Source of the DNA: Paenibacillus macerans
GTDB lineage: Bacteria; Bacillota; Bacilli; Paenibacillales; Paenibacillaceae
DNA: 64,000 nucleotides
Reading direction: 5' to 3'
Assembly (NCBI RefSeq): GCF_023715465.1
Contig: NZ_JAMBOE010000004.1
Coordinates: 496,001 to 560,000, forward strand
Within the stretch, counting starts at the first letter, position 1. Each line of letters starts with the position of its first letter. The notes beneath the pieces are model-generated. The model saw only the letters and a list, made by a program, of their open reading frames with translations, was not told the origin of the DNA and did not search any database. Shown one piece after another: positions 42,457-51,800 of this stretch. The position numbers were made by a program, and so were the translations under genes.

Positions 42457-43406
42457 TAAATATTCCCCCGCGCCATACCAATTGTACGAAGAAAGTAACC
42501 TTCCAAATCTTCCGTAATCACTCGAAGCAGTGTTGGCGGTTGATTAGATTTAACCAGCAGTTCCGCTAGCCGTTCAGGACGATCTGCTGCGTGGTCATCG
42601 GTTAGTTTGATATAACCGTCCATTGTTTCCTCAAATTCATATCCATGCTCTTTAAGCACATTCTTTAAAGCATTTTTGTCGCGGCCATTCACTACCAAGT
42701 TTTTCTGTAACGATTGTTCCAGCCTATCCATTGCGATTTCCTTAATAAGCTGACCATTGTGAATAATCCCAATGCGTGTGGCAACTTTTGAGAGTTCTTC
42801 TAACAGATGGCTGGATATAAAAATAGTTACGCCGAAATTTTTCGCTAAGTCATATATCATATTCCGTATCTCAACAACTCCTGCCGGATCAAGACCATTT
42901 ATCGGTTCATCCAGTATTATGATTTCCGGATTGTGTATCATAGCTTTCGCAAGTCCCAGGCGCTGTTTGTTTCCTAAAGAAAGATTCTTCGCCTTTTTCT
43001 TCTTGTGCGGCTCAAGCCCCAACTTACGGATAACCCGATTAACGGATTCTTTGTCGGGTACTCCTTGCATACGTCGTGCTATGTCAAGATTTTCAACTAC
43101 GGTTAAATCAGGATAAAAAGTAGCTTCCTCCAAATACCCAACCTTATCCCATAATTTATAGTTTCCGGCATCGACCTTTTCGCCTAACATATAGAGCTTG
43201 CCGGAGGTTGGCTTGAGCATCGCTAGGAGCGTCTTTATGGTCGTTGTCTTTCCAGCGCCATTCAGCCCTAGAAATCCAAATATCTCTCCTCTGTTCACTT
43301 CCAGCGAAAGATTGTTCAATGCTGTATATTCGCCAAATTTTTTGTGCAATCCCTCAATTTGTATTGCGGCTGTTCCACTGATTGTTTGCTTTGAGAAAAT
43401 ACTCAT
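42456..43406 (-). CDS. ABC transporter ATP-binding protein (BcrA-like)
   Basis: A 316-residue ATPase. Walker A GLNGAGKTTT is near 48-57, the Q-loop in YLEEATFYPDLTVVENL, the signature LSLGNKQRLGLAKAM near 145, and Walker B IIILDEPINGLDP near 166, followed by the H-loop ISSHLLEEL near 198. The long C-terminal part is typical of BcrA-type subunits of drug or bacteriocin exporters. AGGAG nine bases before MSIFSKQTI decides the start over a longer frame. Its permease partner overlaps by one base. Two-component genes and an alpha/beta hydrolase lie upstream, a frequent context for antibiotic-resistance ABC exporters, though no direct operator was found. Confidence 0.93.
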   Translation of the reverse strand: MSIFSKQTISGTAAIQIEGLHKKFGEYTALNNLSLEVNRGEIFGFLGLNGAGKTTTIKTLLAMLKPTSGKLYMLGEKVDAGNYKLWDKVGYLEEATFYPDLTVVENLDIARRMQGVPDKESVNRVIRKLGLEPHKKKKAKNLSLGNKQRLGLAKAMIHNPEIIILDEPINGLDPAGVVEIRNMIYDLAKNFGVTIFISSHLLEELSKVATRIGIIHNGQLIKEIAMDRLEQSLQKNLVVNGRDKNALKNVLKEHGYEFEETMDGYIKLTDDHAADRPERLAELLVKSNQPPTLLRVITEDLEGYFLRTIGMARGNI

Positions 43407-43472
43407 AGTCTTCAACTCCTCCCTCATGGGCTCTAAGTGTGGAACTCCTGAACAAGCTCAATCAGAAATCTT

Positions 43473-44639
43473 CTAGCGATCACTTGGACGAGGTGCGGCC
43501 GGCCCAAGCCCAATCGAGCAGAGCCAATTCAGCACTACCTCGTGCATCACGTTGATGTTGTCTACCTGACAGTGTTCTAATCCGCCAAGTCGTCTATCCT
43601 CTATCGGGAAGAACGTCTTGTTTTTCGAACCAGCCTGCTCGTAATTCTTCAAAGCTTGTGTTAGCGGATTTGGCTGAACCAATACCTCTTCCGCACCGTG
43701 CATCACAAGAAGCGGGCATTCTATCTGGTGGAGCACGCCCTCGAGATCGTAGGCAAAACGCGGATTGCCCGCAAAGTCATCCAAGCTTTTTGTCCCCAGA
43801 ATTCTCATGCCGTGCGCGGCCAAACTCGGCGGCATCCATTTAAGCATGGCATCCCAGTCGAACGCGTGCGTGCCGCCGTCGGAGATGACGGCAGCAATCC
43901 TGTGGTCGAACGAAGCGAATCGCAGAGAATCGTATGCCGCGAAGCTCTCCCCGTGCACGATAATCTTATCCGGATCGACTTCCGGCCGTGTCAGAAGAAA
44001 GTCGATCGCTCGTGAATGGAAAGCCTCGCTGTCAGCTCGCCTCGCCTTTCCCTTTTCGTACAGTGAGAGGCCTGTCCCAGGCTGGTCATAGACCAAAAAG
44101 TTGTATCCACACGCAATAACGGCGGGACCTAGCCAGAAATAGTTCTCAATTGACCACTCATCGCCACCGTTGAGAGCAAAAATTGTCGGCTTCGGACCTT
44201 TTATCCAGGGAGGGGAGAAGAAGTACCCATCCAACTTAACATTCTCGTAATCGACTTGGATCTTCTCAGGGGGGACATCGAAGTACTTTCCGGCGGCTTC
44301 GAAGAGTTCATTTACCTTCCTAAATAGACGGATTTTCTCGGTGTCATCATCCATCACCACATATTCCGCGATTCGGTAGTAATTGCAGGCGCGAATATAG
44401 CAGTTTCGCGCTGTATACCAGTTTCCAACCGCTTCGGCCTCCTTGCCGTGCCTTTCTAGGGCTTGAGCGGTTATGAGCCATTCCCTGTGCCACGTGCCCC
44501 CGTCATTTGGGTCGATTTTTTTGCAGGCTTCGTAGATCTCGGTGACGTCAGTAGCACCGAGGCTTGCCATACCCAGAGCTTTGGTGACTTGGTACGACAT
44601 CCCGTAGTTATTGGGCCAACGGCTGAATTCGATTGACAT
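43473..44639 (-). CDS. Alpha/beta hydrolase (FrsA/DHPON hydrolase-like)
   Basis: A 388-residue hydrolase with a helical N-terminal cap (residues 1-125) and a C-terminal alpha/beta fold. LNGGDEWSIENYFW provides the oxyanion region. The nucleophile Ser is in VHGESFAAYDSLRF (GxSxG with the last Gly replaced by Ala) near 212, the acid Asp or Glu around MHGAEEVLVQP near 320, and the His in GGLEHCQVDN near 354. The whole layout resembles carbon-carbon bond hydrolases such as 2,6-dihydroxypseudooxynicotine hydrolase and FrsA-like esterases. The start follows GAGGAGGATATTGCA. Its base composition is more GC-rich than the ABC and NRPS genes around it. The substrate is unknown. Confidence 0.85.
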   Translation of the reverse strand: MSIEFSRWPNNYGMSYQVTKALGMASLGATDVTEIYEACKKIDPNDGGTWHREWLITAQALERHGKEAEAVGNWYTARNCYIRACNYYRIAEYVVMDDDTEKIRLFRKVNELFEAAGKYFDVPPEKIQVDYENVKLDGYFFSPPWIKGPKPTIFALNGGDEWSIENYFWLGPAVIACGYNFLVYDQPGTGLSLYEKGKARRADSEAFHSRAIDFLLTRPEVDPDKIIVHGESFAAYDSLRFASFDHRIAAVISDGGTHAFDWDAMLKWMPPSLAAHGMRILGTKSLDDFAGNPRFAYDLEGVLHQIECPLLVMHGAEEVLVQPNPLTQALKNYEQAGSKNKTFFPIEDRRLGGLEHCQVDNINVMHEVVLNWLCSIGLGPAAPRPSDR

Positions 44640-44839
44640 TGCAATATCCTCCTCTTCTAGTTCTAGCGATTATGGTGGCGCCGCGAAAATGACTACAAGT
44701 AAGTTTTACGACACAAAGATAAAGCTTCCCTAAAAGGAAAATAAATGTTTGTAAAGAAAATATAAAAAATTATAAAGCACTGAAAAATAAAAATGACCAC
44801 TACCTTAGTGCTCACAGCTGGCAGCAGCCTTTAACTTTG

Positions 44840-45027
44840 TTATAGAGGTTGTTTAAAAAGTCCGCTTTTGATCACGAAGTAAATTCAAGAAGTTAATCGG
44901 CATCGAATCTTGAATTCAGCCGGGCCCTCCGGTGCTCACGTACCCAAAACGTACGCTCCGCTCCTCGGTCCCGGCTTCATCCAACCTTCTCGGTGCTGAA
45001 AACCGACCTTTTTGAACACGCACTTAT
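44840..45027. repeat. MITE-like intergenic repeat, copy 3
   Basis: Third copy of the ~185-bp repeat (see 10968-11151): starts TTATAGAGGTTGTTTAAAAAG, ends CTTTTTGAACACGCACTTATAA. It shares the TCATCCAACCTTCTCGG core and the CGTAC/GTACG stem with copy 1. It occupies most of the 417-bp gap between the hydrolase and kinase genes. Confidence 0.8.
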
Positions 45028-45056
45028 AAAGAAAATGCGCAAAAATAAAATTAGTG

Positions 45057-46106
45057 TTATGCCACAAGGGGGAGGATGAACTTTATCCCCAAACCTCCGT
45101 ATTCGGAAGGATATGCATAAATTTTGCCCCCATGATGTTCAATAATGGATTTACAGCTTGCAAGGCCAAGCCCCAGCCCGCCCTTTTGGATTTGCCGCGA
45201 TTTATCCACAGTGAAAAATTTGAGGAATAGAGAAGATATATCCTTATCCGGCACTCCAATTCCGTTATCTTCAATATGAAAATAGGCATAATGCCCTTGT
45301 GGGTATCCGATCATATACACTTTTAACCCATTTTTCCCTCCATATCTTACAGCATTGCTGAAGAGATTGCCGAAAACCCGGCGTATCATCGGTTCATTGA
45401 CCATCAGCAACGTATTTCCCGTGAATGAATGGCGGCAAGTTAGCTCGCAGTCAAGTCCTGCCAACTCATATTCATATTCTAGGGCAATGTTTTCAAATAA
45501 TTTTGATGCATCTATAGGTTTGGCTATCATTGATTCTAAATCCAGTTTTTCTTTGGTGAAGCTGGAGAAGTCATTGATGAGTTCAACCATATATTTTGAC
45601 TTCCTTTGAATCAACTCATAATATTCCTGTTTTTCAGTTTCTGGTAGATTCTTGTGCGTAGCTAGCAGTTCAGCAAAACCATTAATAGATGTTAAGGGTG
45701 TTTTTAAGTCGTGGGCGATTGCCGCAATCATATCGGTTTGCTCTTTGTGCGCTAGTCGGAGCCTCTCTTCCATCTTATTAAAGTGTTTATAAAGGTCTCC
45801 AATTTCATCATTACTCCTTAGAGCAAGTGGAGGCATTGGATGCACAATATTTACTTTCTCCAACCTGGTATTAAGAAGCTGGATTGGTTTTTCTATACGA
45901 AAATGAATATAGATAATCAAAATAATAAATATGAAACAGGCAATGGCAAATATGGGCAGGAGTAATCCTATATATCGCGGATCCAGCAGGGAACTGCGTA
46001 TAGGTGAATATGCTGCAAAGATAATCTTCAGGTATATTCCAATTGAAAACATAAAAACTATAAACATCAGCAGGAACAGCAGGGGAAGCTTTATTTTCAG
46101 TGTCAT
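45057..46106 (-). CDS. Sensor histidine kinase
   Basis: A 349-residue membrane kinase. Two spans (about 7-29 and 48-70) enclose a short extracellular loop of about 18 residues. Then come a HAMP-like linker (EKPIQLLNTRLEKVN), the phosphorylated His in MIAAIAHDLKTPLTSINGFAELL near 131, and the ATPase domain (NLFSNAVRYGGKNG, IEDNGIGVPDKDISSLF, GGLGLGLASCKSIIEHHGG). It lies four bases after its response regulator gene in one operon. Like the other kinase in the window it has a small sensor loop, a type often coupled to ABC exporters and cell-wall antibiotics. Confidence 0.94.
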   Translation of the reverse strand: MTLKIKLPLLFLLMFIVFMFSIGIYLKIIFAAYSPIRSSLLDPRYIGLLLPIFAIACFIFIILIIYIHFRIEKPIQLLNTRLEKVNIVHPMPPLALRSNDEIGDLYKHFNKMEERLRLAHKEQTDMIAAIAHDLKTPLTSINGFAELLATHKNLPETEKQEYYELIQRKSKYMVELINDFSSFTKEKLDLESMIAKPIDASKLFENIALEYEYELAGLDCELTCRHSFTGNTLLMVNEPMIRRVFGNLFSNAVRYGGKNGLKVYMIGYPQGHYAYFHIEDNGIGVPDKDISSLFLKFFTVDKSRQIQKGGLGLGLASCKSIIEHHGGKIYAYPSEYGGLGIKFILPLVA

Positions 46107-46110
46107 ACTC

Positions 46111-46803
46111 TTACTCTCTTTCCGTGTATTTATATCCTATGCCCCAAATTGTTTTAATAAAGTCATATTCAGGACCAAGTTTCTTTCGGATATTTTTTAT
46201 ATGAACCGTTACGGTATTTAATTCTCCGTATTCGTCTCCCCAGACATTTTCATATATCTGCTCACGAGTCAATACATTATTGGGGTGATGCATGAGGATG
46301 GACAATATTTGAAATTCCTTCGTTGATAAGTCGAGCTTCTTGCTGTTCAGGAATGCTTCAAACGTCTTATCGTTCAAAATGAGCGGAGAATCCGCCTTTT
46401 CGTTATTGGGACTAAGTTCATTCCACTCTTTAAACAGCCTGTCAACTTTTCTGAAGTGGGCCTTTATCCTGGAGGTAAGCTCCTGAATACTGAAAGGTTT
46501 GGTCATGTAATCGTCTGCTCCTATTTCGAGCCCCACGATTTTATCAATATCCTTATCACGCGCGCTTAAAAACAGAATTGGAACATTATAAGATTCTCGG
46601 ATACTTCTGCAGACATCAAGTCCATCCATATCAGGCAGCACTATATCAAGAACGATGAAATCAATGTGATTTTCTTCCAATGCTGTTAAGGCTTCTTTCC
46701 CGGAATATGCCGGAAGTATTTCAAATTGCTCGTACCTTAAACTCTTTGTGATGAGTTTTACGATATCTTCATCGTCGTCTACAACTAATATCGTTTTTAG
46801 CAT
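46111..46803 (-). CDS. OmpR family response regulator
   Basis: A 230-residue regulator. Receiver: VVDDDEDIVKLI at residues 7-18, phospho-acceptor Asp in FIVLDIVLPDMDG near 51, Lys in YMTKPFS near 100. The C-terminal winged helix is near 130-230 (LSTKEFQILSILMHHPNNVLTREQIYENVWGDEYGELNTVTVHIKNIRKKLG and IWGIGYKYTE). The start at MLKTILVV is chosen over one four codons earlier for spacing from GGGA. It is cotranscribed with the kinase at 45057. The target genes are not evident; the ABC exporter nearby is a candidate. Confidence 0.94.
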   Translation of the reverse strand: MLKTILVVDDDEDIVKLITKSLRYEQFEILPAYSGKEALTALEENHIDFIVLDIVLPDMDGLDVCRSIRESYNVPILFLSARDKDIDKIVGLEIGADDYMTKPFSIQELTSRIKAHFRKVDRLFKEWNELSPNNEKADSPLILNDKTFEAFLNSKKLDLSTKEFQILSILMHHPNNVLTREQIYENVWGDEYGELNTVTVHIKNIRKKLGPEYDFIKTIWGIGYKYTERE

Positions 46804-47001
46804 ATTTATTCCCATTCCTTCCGTTTCGTTCAGGGCAAATTGGTTTCCTTCAGATCATTTTAAAATTGGCTGCTCCGTGTCACACATCTCCAAACTACCC
46901 CTTTACAATCCTAAAAGCAACCGTTTTTACAGGGCCAATCGCTAATATTTTTATGAATTCTTCAGCGATAAAGTTTGAATGTCATCTATAAAAACACTAA
47001 A

Positions 47002-47041
47002 AAAAATCGGGCTGAAAAAACGCATTTTTCAGCCCGATTTT
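47002..47041. terminator. Strong bidirectional terminator
   Basis: AAAATCGGGCTGAAAAA / TTTTTCAGCCCGATTTT perfect stem with loop ACGCA. It lies 25 bp after the lytic transglycosylase stop (minus strand) and works in either direction. Confidence 0.85.
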
Positions 47042-47065
47042 GCTTATCTTTTTTTAAAATCCACC

Positions 47066-47830
47066 TTAGTTCTTACCGCCATAGCCCTTATACGTAGAGT
47101 AAACTGCATCTGCATATTGATTGGCCAGAATAGGACGGCCATAAGAATCTGTAGCTCCCGGATACCAGTAATCTCCTCCGTTATAGTGTAATAAGCCGTT
47201 ATATATATTGCCGAATTTAATAATCTTTTCATTTAAAATCAGGGCGCCCAAGTATACCTGATCTTGTTCACTGCCGTGATTATAAGCACGGCCAAATTTT
47301 GAACTGAATTGAGATAAATAAGCATTACGTGTGTTTGGTTCTACCTGCATCAATCCGTCGCCGGCTGATGGACTACCCGGTAAGCCTGCTCCAAAGCTGC
47401 TTTCCTTTTTGATCACAGCACTCAGCAATAATGCAAAATCTCCGCCTTTGCCAAATTTATTGTCCGCATTCACTGCATATGTCCATATGTGGCTTGGAAC
47501 TTCGGATGGCTTTGTTACTGAAGGACCTGTTGGTGGCGTTGTTGGCGGTGTTGTTGGTGGCGTTGTAGGTGGTGTAGTTCCGCTGCCGCCTTTCTCCCAT
47601 AAAGCAGGAACAATGGGTGGTTCCCAACCTACGAGGGAAGTATGTGCCTGACGACAGGTATAAGTACTTCCACTATATGTTACTGTATCATTTACTGCAT
47701 ATGCAGTATTTGGAGCCCATGCTCCTCTAGCGGCTGCACTCACCGGTAAGACTGCGCAAAAGGTGGATATGAATACTGCTAAAACTACCAAAAATGATGT
47801 GACTTTAAAAGAAAACTTTCTATTAGTCAT
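47066..47830 (-). CDS. Secreted chitin-binding-type lytic transglycosylase
   Basis: A 254-residue exported protein. A signal peptide (about 1-33, FKVTSFLVVLAVFISTFCAVLPVSA) precedes a CBM5/12-type module: GAWAPNTAYAVNDTVTYSG near 38-56 and YTCRQAHTSLVGWEPP near 59-74. A (TPPT)n linker follows, then an SLT lysozyme-like domain with the catalytic Glu in AVIKKESSFG near 140, followed by GDGLMQVEP near 158 and NIYNGLLHYNGGDYW. It may cleave peptidoglycan or chitin-like polymer outside the cell. The start after AAGGAGGTTTGAAA is chosen. It is alone on the strand, with a strong terminator after it. CBM5 fused to SLT is uncommon. Confidence 0.85.
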   Translation of the reverse strand: MTNRKFSFKVTSFLVVLAVFISTFCAVLPVSAAARGAWAPNTAYAVNDTVTYSGSTYTCRQAHTSLVGWEPPIVPALWEKGGSGTTPPTTPPTTPPTTPPTGPSVTKPSEVPSHIWTYAVNADNKFGKGGDFALLLSAVIKKESSFGAGLPGSPSAGDGLMQVEPNTRNAYLSQFSSKFGRAYNHGSEQDQVYLGALILNEKIIKFGNIYNGLLHYNGGDYWYPGATDSYGRPILANQYADAVYSTYKGYGGKN

Positions 47831-48050
47831 TTTCAAACCTCCTTGTATTTTTCTTCTGATATTTTCCCGTGTTGCTCATTTTCGACATTTTTCAGCACTA
47901 TTCCCCCCCTTTGTTTTCACAAATACTTCAAGTTCATTCCATAATTAAAGCGCTTAAACAAATGATTACAATTCTGATAATACAGAAACATGAAAATAAT
48001 TCCAATAGGACATAGGTTCTACTTTCTTGAAATTTTTGATTAGACTGGAA

Positions 48051-48100
48051 AGAGGCTAAGTCTACAGGTCATTAAAGTCAACCTAAAAACTTAGCCTCTT
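48051..48100 (-). terminator. Terminator of the NRPS operon
   Basis: Minus strand GAGGCTAAGT / ACTTAGCCTC long stem with AGGT/ACCT inside, followed by CTTTCC, about 30 bp after the thioesterase stop. It marks the end of the peptide synthetase operon. Confidence 0.55.
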
Positions 48101-48134
48101 GATTTCATATTAAATTTTAAATAAACTTCAGTCT

Positions 48135-48857
48135 TCACATACCATTGTCTGCAAAGTCGATGAGACTACTATTTATTATTGCTGCTACATCCTTTTTGTA
48201 ATCGTGTATAAAAAAATGATCCCCGTCAAACATATGAATTTTACAACTTTTGGACGTATAATCATGCCATTTTGCAACGTCAAAAATAGTGGCTCCCTTT
48301 TCTCTTTTTCCCCACAATATACTTATATCGCAGTCAAGCTTAGCGTTTTTTTCAATGTGCCTGTATGTGTCAGTAATTCTAAAATCCGCTCTGAGTATCG
48401 GTAAAAACAACTCCATTAATTCATTGCTTTTCAGAACCTCTTTGGGCGTGCCTCCCAGCTTAAATACCTCATCCACAAACTCCTTATCCGGCAAATCATA
48501 GAGTACCTTCTTCTTACTTACAAAACCCGGAGGATATCTGCCGGAAATAAACATATGGACAGGATATGGATGTCCGAGCTCCTTTATTCTATAGGCAAGT
48601 TCATATGCAAGTACACTGCCCATACTGTGGCCAAACAACGCATAAGGTTGTTCTTCAAGGTTGCTTATGATAATACGGTGTATATCTTCAAGCGCTTCCT
48701 CAACACTTCCGTAAAACGGTTCACCAATCCTGCTGCCTCTTCCCGCAAGCTCAATCGGGAAAAGCTCAATCCTATCATGCAAGTATTGTTCCCAATATTT
48801 ATATACTGCTGCAGAACCTCCTGCATACGGCAGACAAAACAATTTAATCTTATCCAT
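48135..48857 (-). CDS. Type II thioesterase (repair thioesterase of the NRPS)
   Basis: A 240-residue alpha/beta hydrolase of the external thioesterase family that clears misprimed carrier proteins. CLPYAGGSAAVYKYWEQYL is near 8-26. The nucleophile Ser is in LFGHSMGSVLAYELAYR near 76, the acid is Asp in the SILWGKREKGATIF region near 188, and the His is in DGDHFFIHDY near 217. It follows the main NRPS gene by 22 bp, in the same operon and direction, which fixes its role. The start follows a GGGG-type site at a proper distance. No transfer from elsewhere is evident. Confidence 0.95.
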   Translation of the reverse strand: MDKIKLFCLPYAGGSAAVYKYWEQYLHDRIELFPIELAGRGSRIGEPFYGSVEEALEDIHRIIISNLEEQPYALFGHSMGSVLAYELAYRIKELGHPYPVHMFISGRYPPGFVSKKKVLYDLPDKEFVDEVFKLGGTPKEVLKSNELMELFLPILRADFRITDTYRHIEKNAKLDCDISILWGKREKGATIFDVAKWHDYTSKSCKIHMFDGDHFFIHDYKKDVAAIINSSLIDFADNGM

Positions 48858-48879
48858 TATATCTACCCCTTATATCTGA

Positions 48880-51800
48880 CTATTGGTTGATCTCTTCCAA
48901 TATTTCTTTAATAATAGCAGCATTTTTATCTATATATCCTGTACTTAACAAATCAAAATGACTACCAAATCCGTTATATACTTTGAACTCTCCCGTTGTT
49001 GCCTCTCTCCATCCTTCACATAAATCAGCTTCACCTTCATTGTCTTGCTGCTGTGAAATAATAAGATGGATATTGGAGTTTATCTGTCCCGAGTTTATAA
49101 CACTTCTAGTGTATTTATGATAATTTCTCATTCTTTCAATGGCCTTTTCAATTACTGCCTGGTTATCACCAAACATGCCTTTTATAAGTTTCTCATTTTC
49201 TTCTATAAATTCTGTATCCTGTTGCTCAAGGACAAATGATTTAGCAGAATCCAGAAAGATTAGATCGGATACATGATGTCCAGTTTCAATTAATACTTTA
49301 GCAACTTCAAATGCCAGATTACCTCCTGCCGAGTAACCAAATAGAATATATGGACCCTCCGGTTTGACAGAAGTAATTGCCTGCACATACTCCTCCATCC
49401 TGCTCTCATTTTCTATGAAGTCAAAGGAATATATGGAATAAGCATTCAGTTGTTTTGATAAACTACCATAAGCTATTCCATTTCCTCCTCCTGGAGGGAA
49501 TGCAAACATAAGACGCTCCATTGCTGAATTAAAATGAATTGCCGGACTTGGTGTAATATAATCATTGGCGTACGTATTTTGTATAAATCGGGCAATTCCC
49601 TTTATGGTTGGGGCCATATAAAAGTCTTTTAGCGGTACTTCAACATTTAACTGTTCATATATTCTGCTTATAAGGGATATTGCCTTCAGTGAGTATCCTC
49701 CCAGTTCAAAGAAGTTATCATTTACACCAATTTTTTGTACTCCAAGGGTATCATGCCACAGCAGTGCAAGCTTCTCCTCAACTTCACCGCAAGGCTCTAC
49801 ATACTCTACTGATGTAGCTAAAGTGCCGTCATTTTGAGGTAAATTATTCCGATCTATTTTGCCATTGGCTGTCAAAGGCAGCTTTTCCAGCTGCACAAAG
49901 TATTGTGGTATCATGTAGTCGGGAAGTTCTTTTAAGAGAAGCTCCCTTAAATCTGATATTGTAAATTCACTTTCCCCTGCTATATAAGCACACAAATACT
50001 TGTTGCCCTCCTGGTCTGTCTTTGCAATTACCGCAGCTTCTTTGATTGAAGGATGCTTTAATAGCTGCACTTCTATTTCCCCAAGCTCTATCCTAAAGCC
50101 CCTAATCTTTACCTGATGGTCTACTCTGCCTATAAATTCGATGTTTCCGTCAGGAAGCCACCTTCCAAGATCACCGGTACGATACATTCTTTCTCCAGAG
50201 CTGAAAGGATTAGCTACAAATTTTTCCGTAGTCAATTCAAGTTTGTTCAAATAGCCTTTTGCCAGCCCATCTCCTGATATATATATTTCACCAGTTGTAT
50301 TAACCGGTAGGATACTCATGTCCTTATCAAGTATATATATCTTATAATTCTGCAATGGCCTGCCTATAGGTATACTTGTTAGATTTCTTACCTTCTCACG
50401 GCTTAAATGGTAATAAGTCGAATCTACGCAGCATTCTGTTGGGCCATAAACGTTTGTTATAGTAGGGTTATTATCTTTAAACCGATCATAGAAACCCTGT
50501 ATACCTCTACATGAAAGTTCTTCCCCTCCGATAATAAACTGCATAACGGAAATACTATCACCAGACCTGGAAGTATCCGTTAAAAGCTTTATATGTGCTG
50601 GTGTTCCGTCTGAAACAGCAATTGAATTCCTGTTATAGTACTTTAGAAGGCCCTCACCATCTAGCCTTGTATCCTCAGGAACTATAAACAGCGTATGGCC
50701 AAGGAGAGAAGCCGCAAATATTTGTTTTACGGATGCGTCAAAAAAGTAAGGGGACACAAGGGCAACATTTAAATAATTATCATAATTTTCATAGACAAGC
50801 TTTCTTAGTCCATAAACCAAGTTAACTACACTTCGATGCTCTATCATTGAACCCTTCGGAACTCCAGTAGATCCCGATGTATAAATGATATAAGCTAAGT
50901 CCTCCGGTTTATTTATTTTATCTAGGTTTTCAGCACTTCCCATGTATATTTCAGGGGAATCAAGCAGTAACATATTACCGTAAAACTCTGCTTTATCCGC
51001 TAAATGTGATTGAGTCAACAGCATAGTTGCTTTACTATCTTCCAGTAATTTTTTTATTCTTAGTTCAGGAAGTTTAGTTGAAATGGGTAAATAAGCACCT
51101 CCTGCTTTTAAAATACCCAGTATTCCAACCTGCATATCTACGGATCTTTCTACCATTATTCCAACTATGCTGTTTTGCTTTACACCATTACTTCTTAGTG
51201 CTCTGGCAAGCTGATTTGCCTTTTCATTGAGCTGCCTGTAGGTTAATTGCTTGTCCTCAAACACTACAGCCACATTATCAGGTGTCCTTTCCGCTTGGTC
51301 TTGGAACAGCTCATGTATGGTCTTATCCCTGGGGTATTCTGCCTTTGTATCATTAAAACTATTTAGTATTTGCTGTTTTTCATCCTGAGACAGTATATTT
51401 ATTTCGGACAGCAGCTTTTCGGGGTATGCTGTGATCTCTTCCAGTACATTGATGAAATGGACCCCAAGTTTTTCTATTGTCTCTTTCTTAAACAGACGAG
51501 CAGCATACTTTAACCCAAATACAATATTATTCTCGGTCTCTTGGGCGTTTAGGGTCAAATCAAATTTGGCCGCTCCGAACTCATTACCATAGGGCATGAA
51601 CCTTAGCCCATTCATCTTTAATTCTGATGCCTCTTTATTTTGCAAGACAAACATAGTATCAAACAGCGGATTTCTGCTCAAATCCCGCTTAATGCCAAGC
51701 TTCTCCACAAGTTCCTCAAATGGGTAATCCTGGTTTTCATAAGCCCTTAGAGCATTTTCCTTTACTGCCAGCAAAAACTCGATGAAATTCTGTTTACCTT

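Noticed and set aside
47520-47577. Short tandem repeat resembling a CRISPR or minisatellite
   Set aside because: It encodes the (TPPT)n linker of the lytic transglycosylase; no CRISPR array was seen anywhere in the window.
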